A stretch of 64,000 nucleotides of DNA from Roseisolibacter agri (GCF_030159095.1 NZ_BRXS01000003.1:682001-746000); one strand, 5' to 3'; shown: positions 32,207-40,032, counted from the stretch's first letter. Program-made: numbers and translations. The notes: generated by a model not told the origin, from the sequence alone.

Positions 32207-32551
32207 CTGCGTGCTGCGTGCACGGCCTCGGGACGCTTCGGCGCTCCGGGGCCGTTGACCTTTGGGGAGGATACGGATGCTCCGGATCGAGCGGATCCTT
32301 CGGATCGCTCCGCTCGGGCACACGGGACGTCGCTGCCACGCGGGACGATCCGCAGCATCCGCGGCATCCGAAGCATCCGCGTCCTCTCCAAAGGCAGCAG
32401 GGGTCCGGCGCGCGAGCCCCGGAACGACATTGGACAGGAGGACGAAGAGGCTCCGCACCGGCGCATGGGACAGCGCGCCGCGCGGAGCCTCCTGGTCATC
32501 CTGTCATCCTGTCTCGTGCTGTTCGCCGTTCACGCAGCACGCAGCACGCAG
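32207..32551. repeat. Family D arms enclosing a family A palindrome
   Basis: CTGCGTG heptamers at 32207-32220 and inverted CACGCAG heptamers at 32531-32551 face each other across about 310 bp that contain family A copy 3. The two families are nested. Confidence 0.75.
32261..32394. repeat. Family A palindrome (9-bp units), copy 3
   Basis: This is the clearest copy. From 32272 the sequence steps GGATGCTCC, GGATCGAGC, GGATCCTTC, GGATCGCTC, exactly 9 bp each. The right arm steps CATCCGCGG, CATCCGAAG, CATCCGCGT. The core contains GGGACGTCGCTGCCACG. Confidence 0.88.
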
Positions 32552-32563
32552 CCTGCGTCTCGA

Positions 32564-33958
32564 TCAGCCCTCCTCGGGCTCCGTGAGGAGCAGCGGCCCG
32601 AACTCCAGCGCCTCGAGCGGCGCGCGCAGCGCCTCCGGATCGCCCGCCACCAGCAGCTGCAGCCGGTCCGGATGGAGATGCTCGGCCGCCACGCGCTGGA
32701 CGTCGGCCGCGGTCACCGCGCGGATGCGGCCGCGGTAGGCGTCGAAGTAGTCGTCGGGCAGCCCGTAGAGCGTGAGGTTCGCGAGCGCGCCCGCGATCGC
32801 CGCCGTCGTCTCGTAGCGGATCGGGAAGACGCCGTCGAGGTAGCTCGTCGCGAGCGACAACTCCTCCGGCGCGACCGGCTCCGTGCGGATGCGGTCGATC
32901 TCCGAGAGCACCTCGCGCGCGGCCGCGGCGGTGGACTCGCTCTGCACCGCGCTCGCGACGACGAACGGGCCCGCCTGCACGCGCCAGTCGAAGCCCGAGT
33001 GCGCGCCGTACGTGTAGCCGTGCCGCTCGCGCAGGTTGAGGTTCACGCGCGAGTTGAACAGCCCGCCCAGGATCGCGTTCATCACGACGAGCGGGAAGTA
33101 GTCGGGGTGCGAGCGCGGCACGCCGACGTGCCCCACGCGCAGCTCGCTCTGCTGCGCGTCGGCCTTCGCGACGAGGTGCGTGCGCCGCTCCGTCGCCGCG
33201 GCGCGGTCGTCCGCCGCCGCGCGCGGCGCCGCCTCACCCGTCCAGTCGCCGAGCGTGCGCCGGGCGAGCGCTTCGGCGGCGTCGAGGGTGATGTCGCCGG
33301 CCACCACCAGCGTCGTCGCCGACGGGCGGTAGCGCGCGGCGTGGAACGCCGCGACGTCGTCACGCGTGAGCGCCGGCACGCTCGTGCGGCTGCCGCCCTC
33401 GGGGTGCGCGTAGCGCGAGTCGGGCGCGTACACCGCGCGCGCGAACGCCTCGTCGGCGAGGCCGCGCGGCTCGGTGGCGAGGTGCATCAGCTCCGCGATG
33501 CGCTCCGCCTTCAGGCGCTCGATCTCGCGCTCGGGGAAGACGGGGCGCGTGAGCACGTCGGCGAAGAGCGCGAACGCCTCGTCGACGTGGCGCGTGAGCG
33601 TCGTCAGCGAGACGAGCGCGCCATCCCAGTCCGCGCCCGCGTCGAGCGACGCGCCCAGACGCTCGACGCGCTGCGCGAGCGCGACGGCGTCGAGCGACGT
33701 GGTGCCCTCGGTGAGCGCGTGCGCCGCGAGCTGCGCGAGCCCCTCACGGCCTTGCGGGTCGCACGTCGCGCCCGCGTCCACCACCGCGACGACGGAGACG
33801 ACGGGCAGCTTGTGGACGGGCGCGACGAGCAGGCGCATCCCGTTGTCGAGCGTGCGGCGCTCGAAGCGGGGGAAGTGATACGGTCGTGGAGCGGCCGGCT
33901 CCGGGCGCGGCGGAGCGTCGAGCGGCGAGCGGCGAGCGGCGAGCGTGGGGTTCGTCAT
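32564..33958 (-). CDS. M16-family protease subunit, non-catalytic partner
   Basis: 464 residues with the M16 double fold. The HxxEH zinc motif is lost: the matching position reads L-A-Q-L-A-A-H-A-L-T-E-G. The C-terminal domain keeps L-R-E-R-H-G-Y-T-Y-G-A, the Arg/Tyr substrate-binding pair of the partner subunit in heterodimeric M16B proteases. It should work with the product of the upstream gene. Its first ~25 residues (A-A-R-R-S-P-L-D-A) are encoded by one arm of a heptamer palindrome and may be a recent extension. Start ATG 33958 lies 3 bp past the upstream stop. Confidence 0.9.
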   Translation of the reverse strand: MTNPTLAARRSPLDAPPRPEPAAPRPYHFPRFERRTLDNGMRLLVAPVHKLPVVSVVAVVDAGATCDPQGREGLAQLAAHALTEGTTSLDAVALAQRVERLGASLDAGADWDGALVSLTTLTRHVDEAFALFADVLTRPVFPEREIERLKAERIAELMHLATEPRGLADEAFARAVYAPDSRYAHPEGGSRTSVPALTRDDVAAFHAARYRPSATTLVVAGDITLDAAEALARRTLGDWTGEAAPRAAADDRAAATERRTHLVAKADAQQSELRVGHVGVPRSHPDYFPLVVMNAILGGLFNSRVNLNLRERHGYTYGAHSGFDWRVQAGPFVVASAVQSESTAAAAREVLSEIDRIRTEPVAPEELSLATSYLDGVFPIRYETTAAIAGALANLTLYGLPDDYFDAYRGRIRAVTAADVQRVAAEHLHPDRLQLLVAGDPEALRAPLEALEFGPLLLTEPEEG

Positions 33959-34024
33959 CGGTCAGCCCTCCGCCCCGACATTCGCCACAGCGCTCTCGAC
34001 GCTCGCCGCTCGCCGCTCGTCGCT
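33913..34024. repeat. Family C palindrome spanning the M16 gene junction
   Basis: GAGCGKC heptamers at 33913-33945 and inverted CGCTCGC heptamers at 33991-34024. The stop of one M16 gene and the start of the next lie in the loop, so both arms are coding. Confidence 0.9.
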
Positions 34025-35290
34025 TCCTTCCTTCGGCACGTAGATCAGGAACGCCCGATTGTCCTCCCCCATCCGCTCGCGCGCGAAGGCGTGCACCGCC
34101 TCCGCGGTGACGGCGCGGTAGCGCTCGACCTGCACGTTCACCAGCTCGGGCGCGCCGAAGTAGGTCGTGAAGCGCGACAGCTGGTCGGCGCGGTCCCCGG
34201 CGGACTGGAGGCCGAGGACGAAGCCGCTCTCGACGAGCGCCATGGCGCGCGCCATCTCGTCCGCCGTCGGGCCGTCGGCGACGAGGCGGTCCACCTCCGC
34301 CACCAGCGCCGCCTCGAGCGCGGCGAGCTCGGTCTCGGGGCGCGCGACCGCGTCGAGCACGAGCAGGTCGCTCCCCTTCGCGAGGTCGTAGGTGAACGCG
34401 CTCACCTCGCTCGCCACCTGCCGCTCGCGCACGAGCGCGCGGTACAGGCGGCTCCCCTGGCGCAGCCCGAGGATCGCGGCGGCGACGCTGGCCGCGTAGT
34501 GGCCGTCGGTGCCGAAGGGCGGGATGCGGAAGGCGAGGAAGATGCGTGACAGCACGACGTCGTCGGGCACGATCTCGCGGCGCTCGCCGCCGAAGGTCGG
34601 CGGCAGCGTCATGGGCGGCAGCGGCGGGCGCGGGCCGCCGCGCGGGATGGGCGCGAACAGCTCGTCGATGAGGCGCTTCGCCTCCGCGGGCTCGAAGTCG
34701 CCGGCGACGGTGAGGACGGCGTTGTCGGGGACGTAGTAGGTCGCGAAGAAGCCGGCGACGTCCTCGAGCGACGCGGCGTCGAGATCCTCGAAGCTGCCGA
34801 TGAGCGAGTGGTGGAACGGGTGCTCGGGTGGGAAGCAGAGCGCGGGCAGCTTCTCCCACCAGGTGCCGTAGGGCTGGTTGTCGACGGACCAGCGGCGCTC
34901 GTTCTTCACGACGTCGCGCTGCGTGTCGAGCTTCTGCTGCGTCATCGCGGGGAGCAGCCGCGCCATGCGGTCGGCCTCGAGCCAGAGCGCGATCGCCAGC
35001 TGGTTGCTGGGGACGGTCTCGTAGTAGTTGGTGCGGTCGAGCCAGGTGGAGCCGTTGAGCGTCCCGCCCGCGCGCTGCACGAGCTCGAAGTGCTCGTTGG
35101 CGCCGACGTTGGCCGAGCCCTGGAAGAGCATGTGCTCGAACAGGTGGGCGAAGCCGGTGCGGCCGGCCCGCTCGTTGGCGGAGCCGACGTGGTACCACAG
35201 GTTCACGGCGACGATGGGCGCGGTGCGGTCTTCGGAGAGCACGACCCGGAGCCCGTTGGCGAGCGTGTACGTCTCGATGGGGATGCGCAT
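33962..35290 (-). CDS. M16-family zinc protease, catalytic subunit
   Basis: 442 residues. The inverted zinc motif H-L-F-E-H is intact in G-F-A-H-L-F-E-H-M-L-F-Q-G-S, with the distal Glu in the following helix (V-V-K-N-E-R-R-W). It pairs with the non-catalytic subunit encoded 3 bp downstream, as in M16B heterodimers. No signal peptide is visible, so it may be cytoplasmic or exported by an unknown route. The last ~20 residues (S-D-E-R-R-A-A-S-V-E-S-A) come from the heptamer palindrome. Divergent from ytxJ with a 197-bp gap. Confidence 0.93.
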   Translation of the reverse strand: MRIPIETYTLANGLRVVLSEDRTAPIVAVNLWYHVGSANERAGRTGFAHLFEHMLFQGSANVGANEHFELVQRAGGTLNGSTWLDRTNYYETVPSNQLAIALWLEADRMARLLPAMTQQKLDTQRDVVKNERRWSVDNQPYGTWWEKLPALCFPPEHPFHHSLIGSFEDLDAASLEDVAGFFATYYVPDNAVLTVAGDFEPAEAKRLIDELFAPIPRGGPRPPLPPMTLPPTFGGERREIVPDDVVLSRIFLAFRIPPFGTDGHYAASVAAAILGLRQGSRLYRALVRERQVASEVSAFTYDLAKGSDLLVLDAVARPETELAALEAALVAEVDRLVADGPTADEMARAMALVESGFVLGLQSAGDRADQLSRFTTYFGAPELVNVQVERYRAVTAEAVHAFARERMGEDNRAFLIYVPKEGSDERRAASVESAVANVGAEG

Positions 35291-35487
35291 GGGGCAAATC
35301 TGGCCGGATGCGGCGGGTTCGGATACGGCGCGTGCGGGTCGCGCGCGGACGGAAGCGACTCGGAGGAGACGGGGATCACGCGCACGGGGCGCGCCGTGGC
35401 TGCGGGGCCTCTGAAGGACCCGGCCGCGGGCACGCGCGCGGAACAGTTGGTGCGCTAGCGCACGGCTCCCATCCGCGGCGGTCCCCG

Positions 35488-35841
35488 ATGCATCCGCTCA
35501 CGACATCCACCGACTTCGAGGCGCTGCTGGACGCGCCGGTGGCGCTCGTCTACAAGCACAGCACGCGCTGCCCGATCGCGGGGATCGCGCTGGAGGAGGT
35601 CGAGCTGCTGTCGTCGCTGCGCCCGGAGCTGCCGATCCACGTGGTGGACGTGATCCGCGACCGGTCCCTGTCGCGGCAGGTGGCCGAGCGGGTGGGGATC
35701 ACGCATCACTCACCGCAGGCGATCCTGCTGGTGCAGGGGCACCCCGTGTGGGCGGCGTCGCACTTCGAGGTGCGGGCGGAGACGATCGTGCGGCGGCTGG
35801 ACGCGGTGGCGGCGCCGGTGCCGGAGCGGAAGGCGGGATAG
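35488..35841 (+). CDS. ytxJ: YtxJ-type thioredoxin-like redox protein
   Basis: 117 residues, a full-length YtxJ/DUF2847 protein. The single redox Cys is C28 in Y-K-H-S-T-R-C-P-I-A, the family signature. A thioredoxin-like fold continues with V-V-D-V-I-R-D-R-S-L-S-R and cis-Pro region H-H-S-P-Q-A. The family is named for bacillithiol-linked monothiol redox in Firmicutes and also occurs in Bacteroidetes, Deinococcus and related phyla. No bacillithiol synthesis gene is in the window. It stands alone, with a heptamer palindrome just after its stop. Confidence 0.9.
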   Translation: MHPLTTSTDFEALLDAPVALVYKHSTRCPIAGIALEEVELLSSLRPELPIHVVDVIRDRSLSRQVAERVGITHHSPQAILLVQGHPVWAASHFEVRAETIVRRLDAVAAPVPERKAG

Positions 35842-35846
35842 GGCGG

Positions 35847-35920
35847 CTGCGTGCTGCGTGCTGCGTGCTGCGTGCTGCGTGTCCGCCCGCTCGGGACGCC
35901 TCTCACGCAGCACGCAGCAG
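35847..35920. repeat. Family D palindrome, five perfect CTGCGTG heptamers
   Basis: Five uninterrupted CTGCGTG units fill 35847-35881. The inverted arm CACGCAGCACGCAGCAG is at 35904-35920. It lies between convergent genes. Confidence 0.92.
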
Positions 35921-35922
35921 AT

Positions 35923-36177
35923 TCACCGTCCGCGCATCAGCCGCAGCAGCCCTTCGTCGGTCATCGCGCGCCAGTCGTCGGGGACGAGCCAGACGCGGCG
36001 GATGACGTCCTGCGCGTCGAAGATGAGGCAGCGTGCGCCCCGCGCGCCGGGGAGCCGGGCCGTGTCGGCCTCCCAGATCTGCCAGGTGCGGCCGGTGTCG
36101 CGGTCGGTGACCATGCGGCGGCCGGCCTGCTGTGGTTGCGGGCGTTCCTCGAGCGCGTGCTGGGGCGGCATCATCAT
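35923..36177 (-). CDS. Small basic protein of unknown function
   Basis: 84 residues. An AGGAG lies 8 bp before the first of three consecutive ATG codons (36177), one of the better Shine-Dalgarno sites here. The body R-M-V-T-D-R-D-T-G-R-T-W-Q-I-W-E-A-D-T-A-R-L-P-G-A-R-G-A-R-C-L-I-F-D-A is beta-rich, followed by helix V-P-D-D-W-R-A-M-T-D-E-G-L-L-R-L-M-R. No catalytic motif. I do not recognise the family. Confidence 0.68.
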   Translation of the reverse strand: MMMPPQHALEERPQPQQAGRRMVTDRDTGRTWQIWEADTARLPGARGARCLIFDAQDVIRRVWLVPDDWRAMTDEGLLRLMRGR

Positions 36178-36315
36178 GTCGATCGCTCCTATGCGTGCGC
36201 ACCGCGCCTGGCCTTCCCTCCCGTCTCGCGTCCGTCCCGTCGGGTGGTCGCGTGGTCGGAGTCGTGGAGTGCCGGCTGCTGGTGGGGACGTGCCTCGCTT
36301 CCTCGGGATGAACGA

Positions 36316-36364
36316 CGGATCGCTCGTGGGACCGCTCGTGGGACCGCTCGTGGGACCGCTCGTG
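36316..36364. repeat. 12-bp tandem repeat, four copies
   Basis: Unit CTCGTGGGACCG repeated about four times. It lies in the gene-free stretch 36178-36585, where I see nothing else. Because 12 is a multiple of 3 it keeps frames open (S-H-E-R repeats on one strand), but I see no sign of translation. Confidence 0.88.
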
Positions 36365-36585
36365 TGACGGGCGCGGCCGCGTGGCACGCCGCGAGCCGGA
36401 CCGACGGGCAGTGGCGAGTTCCAGGCCACCGTGCACCGGCACACGGAAAATCGCGGTGCCGCGCCGTTCGTCCGTATCGCGCGGACGCGTCGCGGCGCCG
36501 CGTCGGGCGCCGTGCCTGGCTCATCCGTGGGCACGACATTCGCATGACTGCCCCGATGCCGACCGGGTGGTCGGTCCCCACGCAG

Positions 36586-36619
36586 CGCGGGCTCCGGACG
36601 ACGTCGTCCGGAGCCCGCG
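36586..36619. terminator. Perfect 34-bp palindrome, terminator-like
   Basis: CGCGGGCTCCGGACGAC (36586-36602) is followed directly by its exact inverse (36603-36619). It lies 29 bp past the stop of the 36648-36923 gene on the − strand. No clear T run follows. Confidence 0.7.
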
Positions 36620-36647
36620 TGCGTCTCGGACAGCGACGCGGCCGGCG

Positions 36648-36923
36648 TCACTCCATCAAGAAGTGGCGGATGATCGCGTCGACCACGCTCGGCGGGAGCG
36701 CGGCGGTCTCCGCCCAGCCGGCGTGCAGCGGGATCGTGACGGGCGCCTGTCCGTCGATCTCGCAGTGGATGACGGGAGCGGCCGGGTCGGGCCCGCTGGC
36801 GCCGGCGTCGCGCCGCGCCTCGAGCCGACAGCGCCGGCCGTCGGGGAGCGTGAGTTCGATCATGCCGCGGGAGGGAGGAGCGGAGGCGGCGACGGTGGGA
36901 GTCGGAAGACCGACCTCTTCCAT
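36648..36923 (-). CDS. Small protein of unknown function
   Basis: 91 residues from ATG 36923; an in-frame ATG at 36944 would add seven. It opens with a beta-hairpin-like I-E-L-T-L-P-D-G-R-R-C-R-L-E-A-R-R, continues with V-I-H-C-E-I-D-G-Q-A-P-V-T-I-P-L, and ends in a helix (P-P-S-V-V-D-A-I-I-R-H-F-L). Two Cys could be redox or metal related. Start is 31 bp from the divergent GNAT gene. Confidence 0.65.
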   Translation of the reverse strand: MEEVGLPTPTVAASAPPSRGMIELTLPDGRRCRLEARRDAGASGPDPAAPVIHCEIDGQAPVTIPLHAGWAETAALPPSVVDAIIRHFLME

Positions 36924-36953
36924 GATAACGACCGCGCGTGCCATACGTTTCGC

Positions 36954-37472
36954 ATGCTCCGCCTCCGCCCCCTGACCTGGCCGCAGGACCGCGACGCGCT
37001 GGCCCGACTGGACGTGTCTTTCGCCACAGCCGTCGTCGACGCCGTGGAGCGGCGCGGCCCGCTGGAGCTCGCGCTGGTCGAGCGCCGGGTCGATCCGCCG
37101 CTGACGAAGCGCTACGCGGTGGACTGGGATGCGGTCGCCGCCGCGCCGCACGTCACGGTGGCCGAGCGTGACGGGATGGTGGTCGGGGTGGCGGCGGTGA
37201 CGTGGCAGGCGTGGAACCGGCGCGCCGAGCTGTCGCACCTGTACGTGGACGCGGCGGCGCGCGGGCGCGGCGTGGGGGCTGGCCTGCTGCGTGCGGCCGA
37301 GGCGGCGGCGCGGTCGATGGGCGCGCGCCGCCTGTGGGTGGAGACGCAGCAGGTGAACGCGCCGGCGATCCGCTTCTACCTGCGGGAGGGGTTCACGTGC
37401 TGCGGGTGGGACGCGGCGCTGTACGAGGACGAGCGGGAGGTCGCGGTGTTCTTCGTGGCGCCGACGACGTGA
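36954..37472 (+). CDS. GNAT-family N-acetyltransferase
   Basis: 172 residues. The acetyl-CoA pyrophosphate loop is in L-Y-V-D-A-A-A-R-G-R-G-V-G-A-G-L-L, and the C-terminal W-V-E-T-Q-Q-V-N-A-P-A-I-R-F-Y-L-R-E-G-F resembles the streptothricin/aminoglycoside and protein N-acetyltransferase subgroup. Substrate unknown. It is a single gene, divergent from a small unknown protein and followed by family B copy 2. Confidence 0.88.
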   Translation: MLRLRPLTWPQDRDALARLDVSFATAVVDAVERRGPLELALVERRVDPPLTKRYAVDWDAVAAAPHVTVAERDGMVVGVAAVTWQAWNRRAELSHLYVDAAARGRGVGAGLLRAAEAAARSMGARRLWVETQQVNAPAIRFYLREGFTCCGWDAALYEDEREVAVFFVAPTT

Positions 37473-37530
37473 GGGCTGCGGGCTGCGGGCAGCGGATCCT
37501 GCTCCGTGCACGGCGCGCCGGACCCGAACG

Positions 37531-37672
37531 GCAACGGCAGCAAGGATGAAAGTCTGAGAAGATCTGATAACGACGGAGGGCTCCGATGGAGGGCGAAATC
37601 CCTCGCCGCCCCGCGGAGCCATCCGCTCTTATCAGATCTTGTCCGATCTTCATCCTTGCAAATGCAGTTCGG
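37531..37672. repeat. Family B palindrome, copy 2
   Basis: GGCAGCAAGGATGAAAGTC and TTCATCCTTGCAAATGC-type outer blocks, then GATCTGATAACGACGGA facing an inverted TCTTATCAGATC. The core is GGGCGAAATCCCTCGCC. It separates convergent genes. Confidence 0.85.
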
Positions 37673-37693
37673 AGCTCCCGAGCAGGCAGCGCT

Positions 37694-38470
37694 CTACCGA
37701 TCCGCCCCCTCGTCCGCGCGCGTCTCCGTGAACCACACGACCGGGATCTTCACCGACTCGCGCAGCATGTAGCCCAGCGCGGCGCTGCGGTGGGCGGAGA
37801 TGGGGCTGGTGCGCGTGGGCGACGTGTACGCGATGATGCCGTAGCGGCGCGCCAGCATGCGCAGGCGCAGCATGTGGAACGGATCGCTGACGAGGATCGC
37901 GGTGCGCGCGGGCGGCGCTGCCGGCGCGACCTCGCCGCGCGACTCGAGGCGCGCGCCGGCGATCGAGGTGTCGCGCGACGGCGTGTCGCGCACGGGCGTG
38001 CTCCGCGCGGGCGCGGCGGCGGCCGTGCGCTCCAGCTCCGCGAGCAGCGCCGCGGCCGCGCGCATCGACTCGGCCGTCGTGCGCCCCTCGCTCTCCATGA
38101 GGATCGCGCTGTCGGGCACTCCGTGCTGCACCGCGTAGCGGCGGCCGGTCGCGGCCTCGCTGGTGCGGTCGCCCTCGCGGCGGCCGCCGGTGACGATGAG
38201 GTGCGGCGCGAGCCCGCGGTGCCAGAGCGCGATCGCGTGGTCGAGGCGCGCGCGCAGCACCGGCGACGGGCGGCCGTCGTACTGTGCGGCGCCGAGGACG
38301 ATGATGGCCGCGGCGGGGCGGGCGCCGTCGCGGTTGGCGACCGCGAAGACGGCGACCAGCGCGCCGGCCCACGTGCCGACGATCAGCAGCAGCGCGGCCA
38401 GGAGCACGCGCAGCAGCACGCCGCCGCGCCGGCGATGCAGGCCGGGGCGCCGCCGACGGGTCCCGCTCAT
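37694..38470 (-). CDS. YdcF/DUF218-family membrane protein
   Basis: 258 residues. One N-terminal membrane helix (V-L-L-A-A-L-L-L-I-V-G-T-W-A-G-A) is followed by the DUF218 domain: I-I-V-L-G-A-A-Q-Y-D-G-R-P-S-P-V-L-R-A-R-L, H-L-I-V-T-G-G and V-S-D-P-F-H-M-L-R-L. An insert of about 45 Ala/Pro/Ser-rich residues interrupts it. Relatives (SanA, ElyC, YdcF) are linked to envelope and peptidoglycan precursor maintenance. Start overlaps the TetR stop (ATGA), so it is co-expressed with that regulator. Confidence 0.9.
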   Translation of the reverse strand: MSGTRRRRPGLHRRRGGVLLRVLLAALLLIVGTWAGALVAVFAVANRDGARPAAAIIVLGAAQYDGRPSPVLRARLDHAIALWHRGLAPHLIVTGGRREGDRTSEAATGRRYAVQHGVPDSAILMESEGRTTAESMRAAAALLAELERTAAAAPARSTPVRDTPSRDTSIAGARLESRGEVAPAAPPARTAILVSDPFHMLRLRMLARRYGIIAYTSPTRTSPISAHRSAALGYMLRESVKIPVVWFTETRADEGADR

Positions 38471-39045
38471 TCGGCCAGGTTGAGGACCGAGAGCCAGAAC
38501 ACGTCGAACCGCAGGCGCAGGTTGGCCTCGGGCTCGATGCTCGCCTCGACCGCGAGGCCGTCGGCGAGCGCGACCCACACGTCGCCCATCAGCGGCGCGG
38601 GGAGGCGTGGGCGCAGCGAGAGGCCGTCGAACAGGCGCTCGATGGTCTGCGTGGCCTGCGCGCGGCGCAGCTCGCGGGAGCGCCGCACGGCCTCGTGCAC
38701 CGGCGCGCCGCGCTCCTGCCCCAGGCCGACGAGCGCGCGCAGGCGGCCGCTCGTGAGCTCCCCTTCGAGCCAGAGCCAGAGCGCGTCGAGCTGGCTGGTG
38801 GCATCGGTGTCGTCGAGCGCCAGCGCCTCGCCCTGGATCAGCGCGCCCGAGAGCCAGTCGGCGAGCCGCGCGAGGAGCTCGTCGCGGTCGCGGAAGTGGT
38901 AGTGGATGAGCGCCTTGCTGACGCCCGCCGCGTCGGCGACGGCCTGCATGCTGACCTGCGCCACGCCGAGCGCGCCCGCGCACTCCGCGGCGGCGGCGAG
39001 GATCCGATCGGCGGCGTTGCCGCGGGCGCGCGGTGCGGCGGGCAT
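38467..39045 (-). CDS. TetR-family transcriptional regulator
   Basis: 192 residues. The N-terminal helix-turn-helix reads G-V-A-Q-V-S-M-Q-A-V-A-D-A-A-G-V-S-K-A-L-I-H-Y-H-F-R-D-R-D-E-L-L. The C-terminal ligand domain is helical and Leu/Ala-rich. Its stop overlaps the start of the YdcF gene by 4 bp, so it probably controls that gene and itself. The operator was not identified. Upstream lie a heptamer array, a family A and a family B palindrome in a 480-bp gap. Confidence 0.93.
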   Translation of the reverse strand: MPAAPRARGNAADRILAAAAECAGALGVAQVSMQAVADAAGVSKALIHYHFRDRDELLARLADWLSGALIQGEALALDDTDATSQLDALWLWLEGELTSGRLRALVGLGQERGAPVHEAVRRSRELRRAQATQTIERLFDGLSLRPRLPAPLMGDVWVALADGLAVEASIEPEANLRLRFDVFWLSVLNLAE

Positions 39046-39097
39046 GCCGCAACGTAACGCACGGGGCGTACTCGGGAACGGGTCAGCCCGCTACGAG

Positions 39098-39118
39098 CTG
39101 CGTGCGGCGTGCTGCGTG
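39098..39118. repeat. Family D heptamer array, single arm
   Basis: CTGCGTG, CGGCGTG, CTGCGTG at exact 7-bp spacing. No inverted arm before the next element. Confidence 0.75.
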
Positions 39119-39160
39119 TCCGATCGCTCGGGACGCGTCGGTCCGCCGGACCTCTCTGCC

Positions 39161-39294
39161 TATTGGGGAGGATGCGGATGCTTCGGATCGGAACGGATCG
39201 TTCGGATCGCTCCTGGGAATGCAGGGGACGTCGCCACCACGCGGAGCGATCCGGCTCATCCGCTCAATCCGGAGCATCCGCATCCCTCCAATAG
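39161..39294. repeat. Family A palindrome (9-bp units), copy 4
   Basis: CTATTGGGGAGGATGCGGAT on the left (39160 on) and its inverse ATCCGCATCCCTCCAATAG on the right. The core holds GGGGACGTCGCCACCACG. Confidence 0.87.
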
Positions 39295-39320
39295 CAAAAC
39301 GGGACCGGCGCGCCGGGCCC

Positions 39321-39476
39321 GAACGGCGAACGGGATCTGCAAGGAGAAAATCGGACAGGATCCGATAACGACGGATGGCTCCGGTGGAGTGCGAGATCCC
39401 TCGCCGCCACACGGAGCCGTCCGTCGTTATCAGACATTCTCAGACTTTCATCCTTGCTGCCGTTGCCGTTCGGAAC
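39321..39476. repeat. Family B palindrome, copy 3
   Basis: GATAACGACGGATGGCTCCG on the left faces ACGGAGCCGTCCGTCGTTAT on the right. The core is GCGAGATCCCTCGC. It directly follows family A copy 4. Confidence 0.87.
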
Positions 39477-39525
39477 CGCCACGCGGACTCGAGGCTCCAG
39501 GGTTCAGGATCCGCAGCCCGCAGCC

Positions 39526-40032
39526 TCACTTCACCTCGACCAGCTCCACCTCGAACACGAGCGTCGAGTTGGGCGGGATGTCGGGCGGCGCGCCGGTGGC
39601 GCCGTAGCCCAGCGCGGCCGGGATCACGAGCTTGCGCACGCCGCCGACCTTCATCCCCTGCACGCCCTCGTCCCAGCCGGCGATCACCATCCCGCCGTTG
39701 ATGCGGAAGGCGAACGGCTCTCCCCCGTCACGACTGGAGTCGAACTTGGAGCCGTCGGGCAGCCAGCCGGTGTAGTGCACCCGCACCTCCGCGCCCGGCG
39801 CCGCGACCATCCCGGTGCCGACCTTCGTGTCCTGGTAGTAGACGCCGTTCGGCGTCTTGTAGAACGCGGGCAGCTGGATGCCCAGCGCGGGCGCGTAGGT
39901 GTTCGCGGCCGGGTCGGGGTTGCCGGGGGCGCGGGGCGTCTCGGGCTTCACGTCGGCGGTGCAGGCGGTGGAGAGGGCGAGCAGCAGCGCGCCGGCCGCC
40001 AGCGCCGCACGCGTGCGGAACGTCGGGATCAT
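39526..40032 (-). CDS. FKBP-type peptidyl-prolyl isomerase, lipoprotein
   Basis: 168 residues. The signal peptide ends in a lipobox A-L-S-T-A-C. The FKBP domain (about 75-168) has V-R-V-H-Y-T-G-W-L-P-D-G-S-K-F-D-S-S, G-W-D-E-G-V-Q-G-M-K-V-G-G and I-P-A-A-L-G-Y-G, including the Tyr, Asp, Trp and Ile/Val of the active pocket. It should help periplasmic protein folding at the membrane. Start overlaps the pntB stop by 4 bp, an unexpected partner for a transhydrogenase operon. Confidence 0.93.
   Translation of the reverse strand: MIPTFRTRAALAAGALLLALSTACTADVKPETPRAPGNPDPAANTYAPALGIQLPAFYKTPNGVYYQDTKVGTGMVAAPGAEVRVHYTGWLPDGSKFDSSRDGGEPFAFRINGGMVIAGWDEGVQGMKVGGVRKLVIPAALGYGATGAPPDIPPNSTLVFEVELVEVK

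Noticed and set aside
35903-36442. − strand frame with S-H-E-R tetrapeptide repeats
   Set aside because: Produced by the 12-bp tandem repeat and continues into a heptamer palindrome; no start site and poor composition.
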